The position numbers and the translations under genes were made by a program. From positions 1 to 16,399 of the forward strand of contig DEQO01000005.1 in NCBI GenBank assembly GCA_002360495.1: 16,399 nt of DNA, written 5' to 3'. This document shows positions 1 to 6,864 of the stretch, piece after piece. The number at the start of each line of letters is the position of its first letter. The stretch's first letter is position 1. The notes below the pieces were generated by a model that was given only the letters and a program-made list of their open reading frames with translations, was not told where the DNA came from and did not search any database. Source of the stretch: Flavobacteriales bacterium UBA3364. GTDB lineage: Bacteria; Bacteroidota; Bacteroidia; Flavobacteriales_F; PHOS-HE28.

Positions 1-2588
1 CTCAAGGCGCATCACTGAGCCAGAGCATCGCCAACAATGCCAAGGTGGAGAAGATCCTGCTCCAGTTCCCTGAAGTCGAACAAGTGGTCGGGCGAACAGG
101 TAGCGCGGAAATACCGACCGACCCCATGCCGCCAGAGGCCACGGACCTCATGATCATTCTCAAGGATAAGGATGAGTGGACCACCGCTCACGACCGTGAG
201 AGTCTGCAGGACACCATGCTCCAAGCCTTGAAGCAAGTACCCGGTGTGTTCTACGAAGCTACCCAACCCATTCAGATGCGGTTCAACGAATTGATGACCG
301 GTATCCGCCAGGACGTGGCCGTGAAGATCTACGGCGAGAACATGGATACGCTCGCGGTGATCGCCCAGCGAGTAGCCGGGCTGGTCAGCGAGGTGCAGGG
401 TGCGGGTGAGCCGCAAGTAGAAAAGGTGGTGGGACTACCCCAGATCACAGTCACCTACGATCGCGCGCGCGTCGCCCAATACGGCCTCAACATACGCGAC
501 TTGAACCGGACCGTGCGTACCGCCTTCGCGGGTGAAGCGACCGGCGCCATCTACGAGAACGAACGCCGCTTCGACCTCGTTGTACGCCTTGCTCAGCAGC
601 AGCGTCAGAGCATCGACGATGTGCGCTCGCTCTTCGTAGCGCTCCCGTCTGGCGGTCAGATCCAATTACAGCAGGTCGCAACCGTATTGTTAGTTCCAGG
701 GCCAGCCCAGATCAGCCGTGAGGATGCGAAGCGCCGTATTGCTGTAGGGGTGAACATCCGTGGCCGTGATGTGGAGAGCTTCGTGGAAGAGCTACAAGGC
801 CGGATCGACGCTGAAGTCAGAATGCCCTCAGGCTACTACTACACGTTCGGCGGAACGTTCGAGAATCTACAGGCTGCCAGCAAACGGCTGATGGTTGCTG
901 TACCCATAGCCTTGGGCCTCATCTTCCTGCTGCTCTACTTCACCTTCAGCAGTGTGAAACGCGCGCTGCTGATCTACACAGCCATACCGATGAGCGCCAT
1001 CGGTGGTGTTCTGGCACTGCTGTTACGCGACATGCCTTTCAGCATCAGCGCGGGAGTCGGGTTCATCGCTCTGTTCGGTGTCGCGGTGTTGAACGGTATC
1101 GTGCTCATTGGCACGTTCGACCAACTGGAGAAGGAAGGGAGCACCGACCTGAAGGAGCGCGTACTGCGCGGTACACGCATTCGACTGCGTCCAGTGCTGA
1201 TGACCGCAGCGGTCGCTTCACTCGGGTTCCTGCCAATGGCACTGAGCGGCAATGCTGGTGCTGAGGTACAACGCCCCTTGGCCACGGTGGTGATCGGTGG
1301 ATTGGTCACGGCTACTGCGCTTACGCTGGTGGTTCTCCCAGTGCTTTATCTGCTCTTCATGGGCCAACGAGGCTCAAAGGGTGACAATGAGCGCTCAATG
1401 AAGAAACCAGTTCTCGTCGTCTCATCCTTCTTGCTTCTTATCGCTGGGACTGTTTCCGCACAGGAAGCGCTACCGATGGATACAGTCATCGCCCGCGCCT
1501 TGCGCACGCATCCCAGTATGACAGCCGCTGAACTCAGCGTACAGGAGCAGGAAGTTCTGCGACGGACAGCTTTCGGACTATCGCCACTGAACGCGCAGTT
1601 CATGCAGGGCCAGATCCAAGGGCCATACCGCTCGGATATCAACTTGCAAGCCACCACAGGGTTCGCGTTCCCGACTACGATCGCCCGGCGAGGGGCTCTT
1701 TTGAAAGAAAGCCTGCGACTGGCAGAAAGCGAGCAACTGAACACCTCAACCTATGTGAAGGAAAGCGCGGGTGGTGCTTACCTACAATGGGCCATGGGCG
1801 TCGAGCAAGTGCGCATACTGCAAGAGCTCGATAGCTCCTATTCGTCCATGGCTGCTTTTGCCATCAAGCGTTTCGAGCTCGGTGAGACAGGTCGCTTGGA
1901 GAAAACGAGCGCACAAAGCCGCGCTGAACAAGTGAAGGTCCGCTTGCGCCAAGCGCAGGCTGACCTGCTGGCCTACCAGGCCGAGGTAGAGCGTTGGACA
2001 GGATCTCTCCACGAAGCAAGACCCATCCCGATAGAATTGCTGAACACGGCCAAAGCACCTGATCCAGGTGGTAGCACTGACCCGCTGATCGCATCGATGG
2101 AGCAACGCGCACAGGTTGCCCAGGCGGAATGGAAGCTGCAACGCAGCCTGTGGGCTCCGAACCTGCAAGGAGGCGGATTCTACCAGACATTCGATGGAAA
2201 GGCACCGTTCAGCGGCTACCTCGTCGGTGCCACCGTTCCGCTACCGGGTAGCGGCCAGGGTGTACGCACTAAGGCCGCACGTCTGCGTAGCGAGATCGCA
2301 GTACAAGAACTCGAAGCCACACGCCGCCAACGAACCAGCGAACGGGCAAGCACCCAAGCACAGCTTTCTCAACTACGCGAGAGCCTAGCTTACTTCGAGA
2401 GCACGGGTGCCGCCTTGGCCAGCACCTTGAGTGATGATGCTCAACGTGCCTATCGGGCAGGCGAAGTCGACTACTTCCAATTCACACAAGGCATCGAGCA
2501 GGCCTTTCAACTGAACGCCGAGCATTTGCGCGTGCGTTACGAGCTCGCCCTTACCGTCCTCCACCTCCGAGCCCTGAGCGGCCTCTAA
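1..2588 (+). CDS. czcA: CzcA-type heavy-metal RND efflux pump fused to a TolC-like outer-membrane factor (5' truncated)
   Basis: The reading frame is open from the left edge (first full codon at 3), so the N-terminal half of the pump lies outside the window; 861 residues are visible. Nucleotides 3-1397 encode the second periplasmic porter region and the last five membrane helices of an RND transporter (about 888-955, 963-1025, 1040-1110, 1197-1245, 1281-1365). From 1398 the same frame continues without a stop into about 396 residues resembling an outer-membrane efflux (TolC/CzcC) protein. CusA metal-site methionines are not kept: the position matching CusA Met623 is Glu (codon 288-290) and that matching Met672 is Leu (486-488). 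This fits CzcA-like divalent cation export rather than Cu(I)/Ag(I). An apparent GTG start at 45 is internal. CzcA-TolC fusions are, as I recall, common in Bacteroidetes. czcB follows 12 bp downstream. Confidence 0.93.
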   Translation, partial: QGASLSQSIANNAKVEKILLQFPEVEQVVGRTGSAEIPTDPMPPEATDLMIILKDKDEWTTAHDRESLQDTMLQALKQVPGVFYEATQPIQMRFNELMTGIRQDVAVKIYGENMDTLAVIAQRVAGLVSEVQGAGEPQVEKVVGLPQITVTYDRARVAQYGLNIRDLNRTVRTAFAGEATGAIYENERRFDLVVRLAQQQRQSIDDVRSLFVALPSGGQIQLQQVATVLLVPGPAQISREDAKRRIAVGVNIRGRDVESFVEELQGRIDAEVRMPSGYYYTFGGTFENLQAASKRLMVAVPIALGLIFLLLYFTFSSVKRALLIYTAIPMSAIGGVLALLLRDMPFSISAGVGFIALFGVAVLNGIVLIGTFDQLEKEGSTDLKERVLRGTRIRLRPVLMTAAVASLGFLPMALSGNAGAEVQRPLATVVIGGLVTATALTLVVLPVLYLLFMGQRGSKGDNERSMKKPVLVVSSFLLLIAGTVSAQEALPMDTVIARALRTHPSMTAAELSVQEQEVLRRTAFGLSPLNAQFMQGQIQGPYRSDINLQATTGFAFPTTIARRGALLKESLRLAESEQLNTSTYVKESAGGAYLQWAMGVEQVRILQELDSSYSSMAAFAIKRFELGETGRLEKTSAQSRAEQVKVRLRQAQADLLAYQAEVERWTGSLHEARPIPIELLNTAKAPDPGGSTDPLIASMEQRAQVAQAEWKLQRSLWAPNLQGGGFYQTFDGKAPFSGYLVGATVPLPGSGQGVRTKAARLRSEIAVQELEATRRQRTSERASTQAQLSQLRESLAYFESTGAALASTLSDDAQRAYRAGEVDYFQFTQGIEQAFQLNAEHLRVRYELALTVLHLRALSGL
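1398..2588 (+). other. C-terminal TolC/CzcC-like domain of the fused pump, preceded by a signal-peptide-like segment
   Basis: This marks the domain boundary inside the fused CDS. The segment opens with Met-Lys-Lys followed by a hydrophobic stretch and an Ala-Gln (AQE) junction at about 1458-1466, which looks exactly like a cleavable secretion signal of a stand-alone outer-membrane factor. The rest is rich in long amphipathic helices with many Gln, Ala, Glu and Arg residues, as in the OMF tunnel helices. There is no stop codon between the last RND helix and this Met. The segment could act as a thirteenth membrane helix that brings the domain to the periplasm, or be cleaved to release a separate outer-membrane protein. 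Independent translation from the ATG at 1398 is also possible: a purine run lies near 1376-1381. Confidence 0.7.
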
Positions 2589-2600
2589 GACCATACTGGA

Positions 2601-4058
2601 ATGAAAAAGCAGATGATCCCAAGCGCGATCAAGCGCATCCCTCAAGTCCTTTGCTTATTGCTTCTCACCGTAGCACTAGCCTCTTGTGGAGGTAGTACCC
2701 CCTCGGCAGCAGAAGAGGGCCATGGGCATGGTGAAGAAGAAGGTCACGACGGTGGTAGCACCGTGACTCTTTCACCGAAGCAGTTCTCAGCTATTGAAGG
2801 CCAGCTCGGTCAGGTGGAATCCAAGGACCTGACAACTGCGCTAAAGACCACCGGCTTCCTGAAAGTCCCCCCTCAGAACATCGCTGATGTCACAGCAGCA
2901 ATGGGCGGTACCATCCGACAGGTACTGGTGCAGGAAGGCGACCATGTGACAAAGGGCCAGGCGTTGGCCAGCATTACGGACCAAGCAATTATCGACCTGC
3001 AGCGCGACTACCTCGATGCCAAGGCCAAACTTGTCTTTGCGAAAGCGGAGCTGGAGCGCCAGACCGACCTTGCAGGTGCCAACGTGAGTGCTCAGAAGAC
3101 CTTGCAACAGGCCACCGCCGAGCACGCCTCGTTGCTCGCTGCCGTGAATGCGAATGCTGAACTTCTCCGTCTGGTCAATATCGACCCGGTGAAACTGAAC
3201 GCGGAAACGATCCGTTCCTCAGGCAGTATAGTTAGTCCCATAGATGGCACCGTAGCACACATCGCCGTCAACGTGGGAAGCAAGGTCAGCGGGGATGCCA
3301 CGATGTTCCGCGTTGTCAACAACAGCAAGCTGCATGTTGATCTCTTCCTCTACGAACAGGATATCGCCAAGGTGAAGGTTGGGCAGAAGATCGACCTGAA
3401 CCTGACCAACCTGCCGGGAAAGAACTATACAGCAGTCGTCTTCGCCATTGGCAGCGCCTTCGAGAGTGAAACCAAGACAATCCCGGTTCACGCCGAGATC
3501 ACAGGCGACAAACTTGGCCTGATCGATGGAATGGGCGTCACAGCGCGCATTGATGTGGGGAATGCCACAACAACGGCAGTGCTCACCGAGGCGATCGTGA
3601 ATATGGAGGGTAAGGACTTCGTGTTCATTCGTACTGAGGGTGAAGAGGAGCACGGACACGGCCATGAGAACGAGCCTGCACACAAGGAAGAGCCTGCACA
3701 CAAACACGCTCAAGGCGACGTGCACGATCATGCGAAAGAGAATGCCGCCGCACACGCGAAAGGCGAAGACCACGGTCATGATCATGGTGAAGAGAACATC
3801 GGTGAACACAATGAAGGCGATGGACACGACCACGGCAAGGAGCAGGCTTCGGGACGCGCGGAAAGTGAAGGTCACGATCACGATGCCGCCCGTGGCAGCA
3901 TGACCTTCCAACGTGTTGAAGTGAGGAAAGGAACCACGGATGGCGCCTACACGGCGGTGACCTTTCTTCAGGAGGTAGCTCCGAACGCGCAAGTGGCTGT
4001 GGGTGGGGCCTACTACCTGATCGCGATGATGAACACGAGCAGTGGGCATCAGCATTGA
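2601..4058 (+). CDS. czcB: CzcB/CusB-type periplasmic adaptor (membrane fusion) lipoprotein with His-rich insert
   Basis: This 485-residue adaptor would bridge the RND pump to the outer-membrane factor. The N-terminus carries a lipoprotein signal ending at Cys29 (Leu-Ala-Ser-Cys), so it is probably lipid-anchored. A His/Glu-rich stretch follows (residues about 40-52). The core has the HlyD/biotinyl-lipoyl fold: a first lipoyl half near residues 100-125, a helical hairpin near 130-190, the second lipoyl half near 205-235, then beta-barrel segments. Residues about 349-432 form a long insert packed with Gly-His-Asp-His type motifs, just before the C-terminal membrane-proximal region; the protein ends Gly-His-Gln-His. 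The insert probably binds Zn, Co or Cd in the periplasm. It starts 12 bp after the czcA stop, in one operon. A second Met at codon 5 is an alternative start. Confidence 0.92.
   Translation: MKKQMIPSAIKRIPQVLCLLLLTVALASCGGSTPSAAEEGHGHGEEEGHDGGSTVTLSPKQFSAIEGQLGQVESKDLTTALKTTGFLKVPPQNIADVTAAMGGTIRQVLVQEGDHVTKGQALASITDQAIIDLQRDYLDAKAKLVFAKAELERQTDLAGANVSAQKTLQQATAEHASLLAAVNANAELLRLVNIDPVKLNAETIRSSGSIVSPIDGTVAHIAVNVGSKVSGDATMFRVVNNSKLHVDLFLYEQDIAKVKVGQKIDLNLTNLPGKNYTAVVFAIGSAFESETKTIPVHAEITGDKLGLIDGMGVTARIDVGNATTTAVLTEAIVNMEGKDFVFIRTEGEEEHGHGHENEPAHKEEPAHKHAQGDVHDHAKENAAAHAKGEDHGHDHGEENIGEHNEGDGHDHGKEQASGRAESEGHDHDAARGSMTFQRVEVRKGTTDGAYTAVTFLQEVAPNAQVAVGGAYYLIAMMNTSSGHQH
3672..3703 (+). repeat. 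18-bp-period tandem repeat inside the czcB His-rich insert
   Basis: Two copies of a 14-base unit (GAGCCTGCACACAA) start at 3672 and 3690, giving a period of 18 bp, or six codons (Glu-Pro-Ala-His-Lys-Glu). Looser copies of Gly-His-Asp-His-Gly codons follow to about 3880. The pattern suggests that the metal-binding insert has grown by in-frame repeat expansion. Confidence 0.8.
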
Positions 4059-4093
4059 TGGAGTGATGGCTCGCTCCCTATAAGAAGACCGTC

Positions 4094-5014
4094 ATGATAC
4101 CCGAGATCGGTGCACAAGTAGCCAAGGACCGCCAGAGAGACCCGACAGGCTTTCTGGGGCGTGCTCGCTTGCATCAGTCGCGATTCCGAGCTGAACGTTT
4201 GCATGTGCCCTGTGGTCGCTACGGCAACTATCTCCTGGAGGCTGATGCGCGTAAGGGCCTGAATGTCTTCGATGGCTTCGGTATACGCGATGCCTTGTAC
4301 GCCCGCTATCCCGCGTTCAACCGCAACGTGTACGCCAACCTGCTGAGAAGCGAGCACGTGCCTTTCAATTTCTTCATTCCCTTGAATAGTGACGCTGCAC
4401 TCCGCCGGGAGGTGTTCAGCAAGTGGCTGGGGTTCGGACTGAGCGTGGTGGATGAGATCCGGATCGAATATGCACCGATGCCACGAGGTGAGTTTCTCAA
4501 TGACAGCACCAGCTTCGATGCGTTCGTGGAGTATGAGGACGAAGCCGGACTTCGCGGTCTCGTAGGGATCGAGGTGAAATACACGGAGCGGCCCTATCCT
4601 CTAGGCAAGAACAGCAAGGAGGATCGCAACATCCTTGACGTCGGTTCGGCCTACTACCGCGTTATGACCACTTCGGGAATATATCGAGGTGGATGGAGCA
4701 GAAGTCTCCTGCGCGATGAGTATCGTCAGCTGTGGCGCAACCAGCTCCTTGGTGAGAGCATTCTGCAACGATTTCGAGAGCGCTATGCGTACGCCACCCT
4801 TATGGTTGTTTACCCCAAGGACAACAGGCATGTAGCTGAAGCTTGCACGGGTTATTCGCGGCTACTTACACAACCCGAGTACACATTCAAGGCGCTCACC
4901 TACGAACAGTTCATCCTGGACATTCGTGAACACACCACTTCGGACATATTCCTTCCGTGGGCTGACTACCTGCAAGACCGCTACATCGTTCCATCACAAC
5001 CCGTCAACCAGTGA
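4094..5014 (+). CDS. PD-(D/E)XK nuclease-fold protein, PGN_0703-like putative restriction endonuclease
   Basis: This 306-residue soluble protein has no signal peptide. A PD-(D/E)XK-type core is visible: Asp142 in Ser-Phe-Asp-Ala-Phe, then Glu160-Val-Lys162 on the next strand (Gly-Ile-Glu-Val-Lys-Tyr-Thr-Glu). An upstream conserved patch, Leu-Leu-Arg-Ser-Glu87-His-Val-Pro-Phe-Asn, resembles the family's N-terminal motif and could supply an extra acidic ligand. From memory of the family, this matches the PGN_0703-type putative restriction endonucleases, which are about 300 residues long. Its setting is odd: it lies 35 bp after czcB and 14 bp before a secreted protein, in the same direction as the metal genes. 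Nuclease activity and target are unproven. It might be a lone restriction-like enzyme, a DNA repair factor for metal stress, or a passenger. Confidence 0.72.
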   Translation: MIPEIGAQVAKDRQRDPTGFLGRARLHQSRFRAERLHVPCGRYGNYLLEADARKGLNVFDGFGIRDALYARYPAFNRNVYANLLRSEHVPFNFFIPLNSDAALRREVFSKWLGFGLSVVDEIRIEYAPMPRGEFLNDSTSFDAFVEYEDEAGLRGLVGIEVKYTERPYPLGKNSKEDRNILDVGSAYYRVMTTSGIYRGGWSRSLLRDEYRQLWRNQLLGESILQRFRERYAYATLMVVYPKDNRHVAEACTGYSRLLTQPEYTFKALTYEQFILDIREHTTSDIFLPWADYLQDRYIVPSQPVNQ

Positions 5015-5028
5015 AACAACGCTAGGCC

Positions 5029-5448
5029 ATGAAACACATCATGTTCTTCCTAACCATCCTCCTGAGCACAGCCGTATCAGCGCAACAAAAATCGCTCAGT
5101 GCGCCTCACGGCGGGCTGACCGCACGTTCCGGAACGTATTCGATCGAAATGGTGCTAAGCGGGGACGAGGTGCGCTTCTACCTAATGGACACACTTGGAA
5201 CAGCCATACCAGCATGGGGTGGTGTGGCATACATCCGGTTCGCCGACAACAGTACTGTGAATCCAGCCTTCGAGCCCATAAAGGACAATGGGTTTCGGGT
5301 GGTGCTCACGAACCCGAATGCGTTCACCGTTGTCGCGAGCTTCAAAACTGGTGATGGTTTCATCAGTTCCGAACTCAAAAGCGGTCCACGCATGAGTATT
5401 CCTCCCGTTCCAGAACAGCATAACTCGAACGACGGCCACAGGCATTGA
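5029..5448 (+). CDS. Secreted small protein with PHGG motif and His-rich C-terminus, unknown function
   Basis: This 139-residue protein begins with a clear signal peptide (Met-Lys-His, hydrophobic core, Val-Ser-Ala before Gln19), so it is exported. The mature part starts with Pro-His-Gly-Gly (residues 26-29) followed by alternating beta-strand-like segments, suggesting a small beta domain. The protein ends Asn-Asp-Gly-His-Arg-His, a short His tail like those of czcB and of the lipoprotein at 5943-6197. PHGG-type exported proteins are, to my recollection, often found near metal efflux genes; a periplasmic metal-binding or metallochaperone role is inference. It lies 14 bp after the nuclease-like gene and 3 bp before the MgtC-like gene, so it is almost certainly co-transcribed. 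Confidence 0.75.
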   Translation: MKHIMFFLTILLSTAVSAQQKSLSAPHGGLTARSGTYSIEMVLSGDEVRFYLMDTLGTAIPAWGGVAYIRFADNSTVNPAFEPIKDNGFRVVLTNPNAFTVVASFKTGDGFISSELKSGPRMSIPPVPEQHNSNDGHRH

Positions 5449-5451
5449 GCA

Positions 5452-5922
5452 ATGGAAATGCACCTGATAGACATCAAAGACGAACTGGCGATCGCCAGCA
5501 AACTGATCGTGGCTGCCGTACTCGGCGCTCTTATCGGCTATGACCGTGAGCGCCATGGCCGAGATGCTGGTCTACGTACCTACGCAGCAGTATGCGTGGG
5601 CGCAGCTCTTTTCACGAGCATAGCCGGGCATTTGGAAGACGTGGCCGCCACATCCCGTATCGTAGCCAACGTTGTGATGGGCATCGGCTTCTTGGGAGCG
5701 GGGATCGTGTATAAGGATAGCGGTAGCGGATACTCAAAGGGCCTCACGACAGCGGCCACGGTTTGGTGTACTGCTGCTATCGGCGTGGCGGTGGGTCTGA
5801 ACATGTTCGTTATTGCCACCTCCAGCGCATTCCTTGTGTACTTCCTCATCAGCCTTCATCACCGCTCTTGGTACGTGCGCTGGAAGCAGAGCATACGACA
5901 GGAAAACAACCACACCGATTGA
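5452..5922 (+). CDS. MgtC/SapB family inner-membrane protein
   Basis: This 156-residue protein matches the hydrophobic N-terminal domain of the MgtC/SapB family. It has about four membrane helices (residues roughly 15-33, 44-60, 72-92 and 100-135). Between the first two it carries the family's basic loop and Gly-Leu-Arg-Thr motif (Asp-Arg-Glu-Arg at about 31-34; Gly-Leu-Arg-Thr at about 40-43). A second family-like patch is Gly-Ile-Gly-Phe-Leu-Gly-Ala-Gly at about 76-83. It lacks the soluble ACT-like C-terminal domain of Salmonella MgtC. MgtC proteins are tied to Mg2+ limitation and F-type ATP synthase modulation in pathogens. In a Zn/Cd cluster it may help ion homeostasis, but that is inference. 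The start is 3 bp after the previous stop; Met3 is an alternative start. Confidence 0.88.
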   Translation: MEMHLIDIKDELAIASKLIVAAVLGALIGYDRERHGRDAGLRTYAAVCVGAALFTSIAGHLEDVAATSRIVANVVMGIGFLGAGIVYKDSGSGYSKGLTTAATVWCTAAIGVAVGLNMFVIATSSAFLVYFLISLHHRSWYVRWKQSIRQENNHTD

Positions 5923-5942
5923 CCATTCAACCATTAGAACCA

Positions 5943-6197
5943 ATGAAACGCATTCTCTTTCCCCTCGTCACCGCTGCTACCCTCTTCGCGTGCAGCAATC
6001 CAGCAGAGGACAAATCCAGCTCTCGTGAGAGTGATGATGGATCCGTTCCAGGGCATAGCGAAGGGGATGGTCACAACCACGGGACCTCAGAACACGATCA
6101 AGAACAGGGTCACAACCATGACGATGGCCATGTTCATAGTGAGGCCGCACTGGACACAGTATCCGGACACAACCACGAGGATGAGCATCAACACTAG
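5943..6197 (+). CDS. Small His-rich lipoprotein, putative metal-binding
   Basis: This 84-residue protein has a short lipoprotein signal with the lipobox Leu-Phe-Ala-Cys17, so it should be membrane-anchored in the periplasm or at the outer membrane. The frame is open upstream to 5763, but the ATG at 5943 is chosen because it yields the signal and avoids overlap with the MgtC-like gene. Everything after Cys17 is low-complexity Asp/Glu/Gly/His, with repeated Gly-His-Asn-His motifs at about residues 43-46, 56-59 and 75-78. Two share an 11-base identical core 39 bp apart (6069 and 6108). About 13 of the last 50 residues are His. It probably sequesters Zn2+ or similar ions at the membrane surface. 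It has no recognised domain and is easily missed by gene callers. Confidence 0.78.
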   Translation: MKRILFPLVTAATLFACSNPAEDKSSSRESDDGSVPGHSEGDGHNHGTSEHDQEQGHNHDDGHVHSEAALDTVSGHNHEDEHQH

Positions 6198-6233
6198 ACC
6201 GGTGTAGCGGCCACCCATTGGCATCAAGGCATC

Positions 6234-6824
6234 ATGACCAACGCATCCTTCCACACCATCGCCTTCCTCTTCACGGGGCTGATCCTAGCGTTGGGATACG
6301 TGTCGTTCGGCTTCTGGACTGCGCTGATCTTCACTTCCGGCTTCCTCACGGGTTTCATTCTCTGGATGGACACCCCCTTTCGTCCGAGTTTTCAGCGAAT
6401 ACGTACCCCTTACTGGCTCGCCTTAGGGTTCTTCGCAATCCACCGGGTTGAAGAAAAGGTGATGGGGTTCTTCGCCCGCTTAGCGGAAATAACACATGTC
6501 CCCACGCCGGAGATAACCTCGGCTCCGATCATCGCATTGGTCCTTCTTTCGGTAGGTGGTTGGTTGGCTGTTCCCATCCTGGTTCGGCGCAGAAATCCAC
6601 TAGGCCATTATCTGGCTTGGACCTTCTTCTCAGCAATGGGTATCACCGAACTGGCCCACTTCAGCTTTCCCTTCTTCACGAAGGAGCCATACGGCTACTT
6701 CCCAGGGATGGGCAGCGTGATCGTCCTTGCGCCACTCGGTTGGTGGGGCATGCATTGCTTATCAACCCCGGACAGAAACCCTGAGACCGTGAGAGCAGCA
6801 GCAACAACGGGAACTAAACACTAA
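6234..6824 (+). CDS. HXXEE-domain multi-pass membrane protein
   Basis: This 196-residue hydrophobic protein has about five or six membrane segments (roughly 8-25, 27-46, 58-72, 97-116, 126-142, 158-175). Its signature is His70-Arg-Val-Glu73-Glu74 at the edge of the third segment, the motif that names the HXXEE family. A second polar pair, Glu139 and His142, lies within the fifth segment. Together these His and Glu residues could form an intramembrane metal site, but the family's function is not established as far as I know. It sits between the His-rich lipoprotein (36 bp upstream) and the P-type ATPase (40 bp downstream) on the same strand, so a role in metal movement is suggested only by context. 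Confidence 0.8.
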   Translation: MTNASFHTIAFLFTGLILALGYVSFGFWTALIFTSGFLTGFILWMDTPFRPSFQRIRTPYWLALGFFAIHRVEEKVMGFFARLAEITHVPTPEITSAPIIALVLLSVGGWLAVPILVRRRNPLGHYLAWTFFSAMGITELAHFSFPFFTKEPYGYFPGMGSVIVLAPLGWWGMHCLSTPDRNPETVRAAATTGTKH

Positions 6825-6864
6825 GGCGTGTCCATTCCAGGACCGTGCGACAATAGATGAAACC

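Noticed and set aside
1398..2588. Separate czcC/tolC gene
   Set aside because: There is no stop between the RND part and this segment, so it is annotated as a domain of the fusion; internal initiation is kept only as a finding.
3219..4055. 278-codon minus-strand open frame opposite czcB
   Set aside because: It is antisense to the His-rich insert; His/Asp/Gly codons read backwards give stop-free Val/Met/Phe-rich sequence. No family is recognisable.
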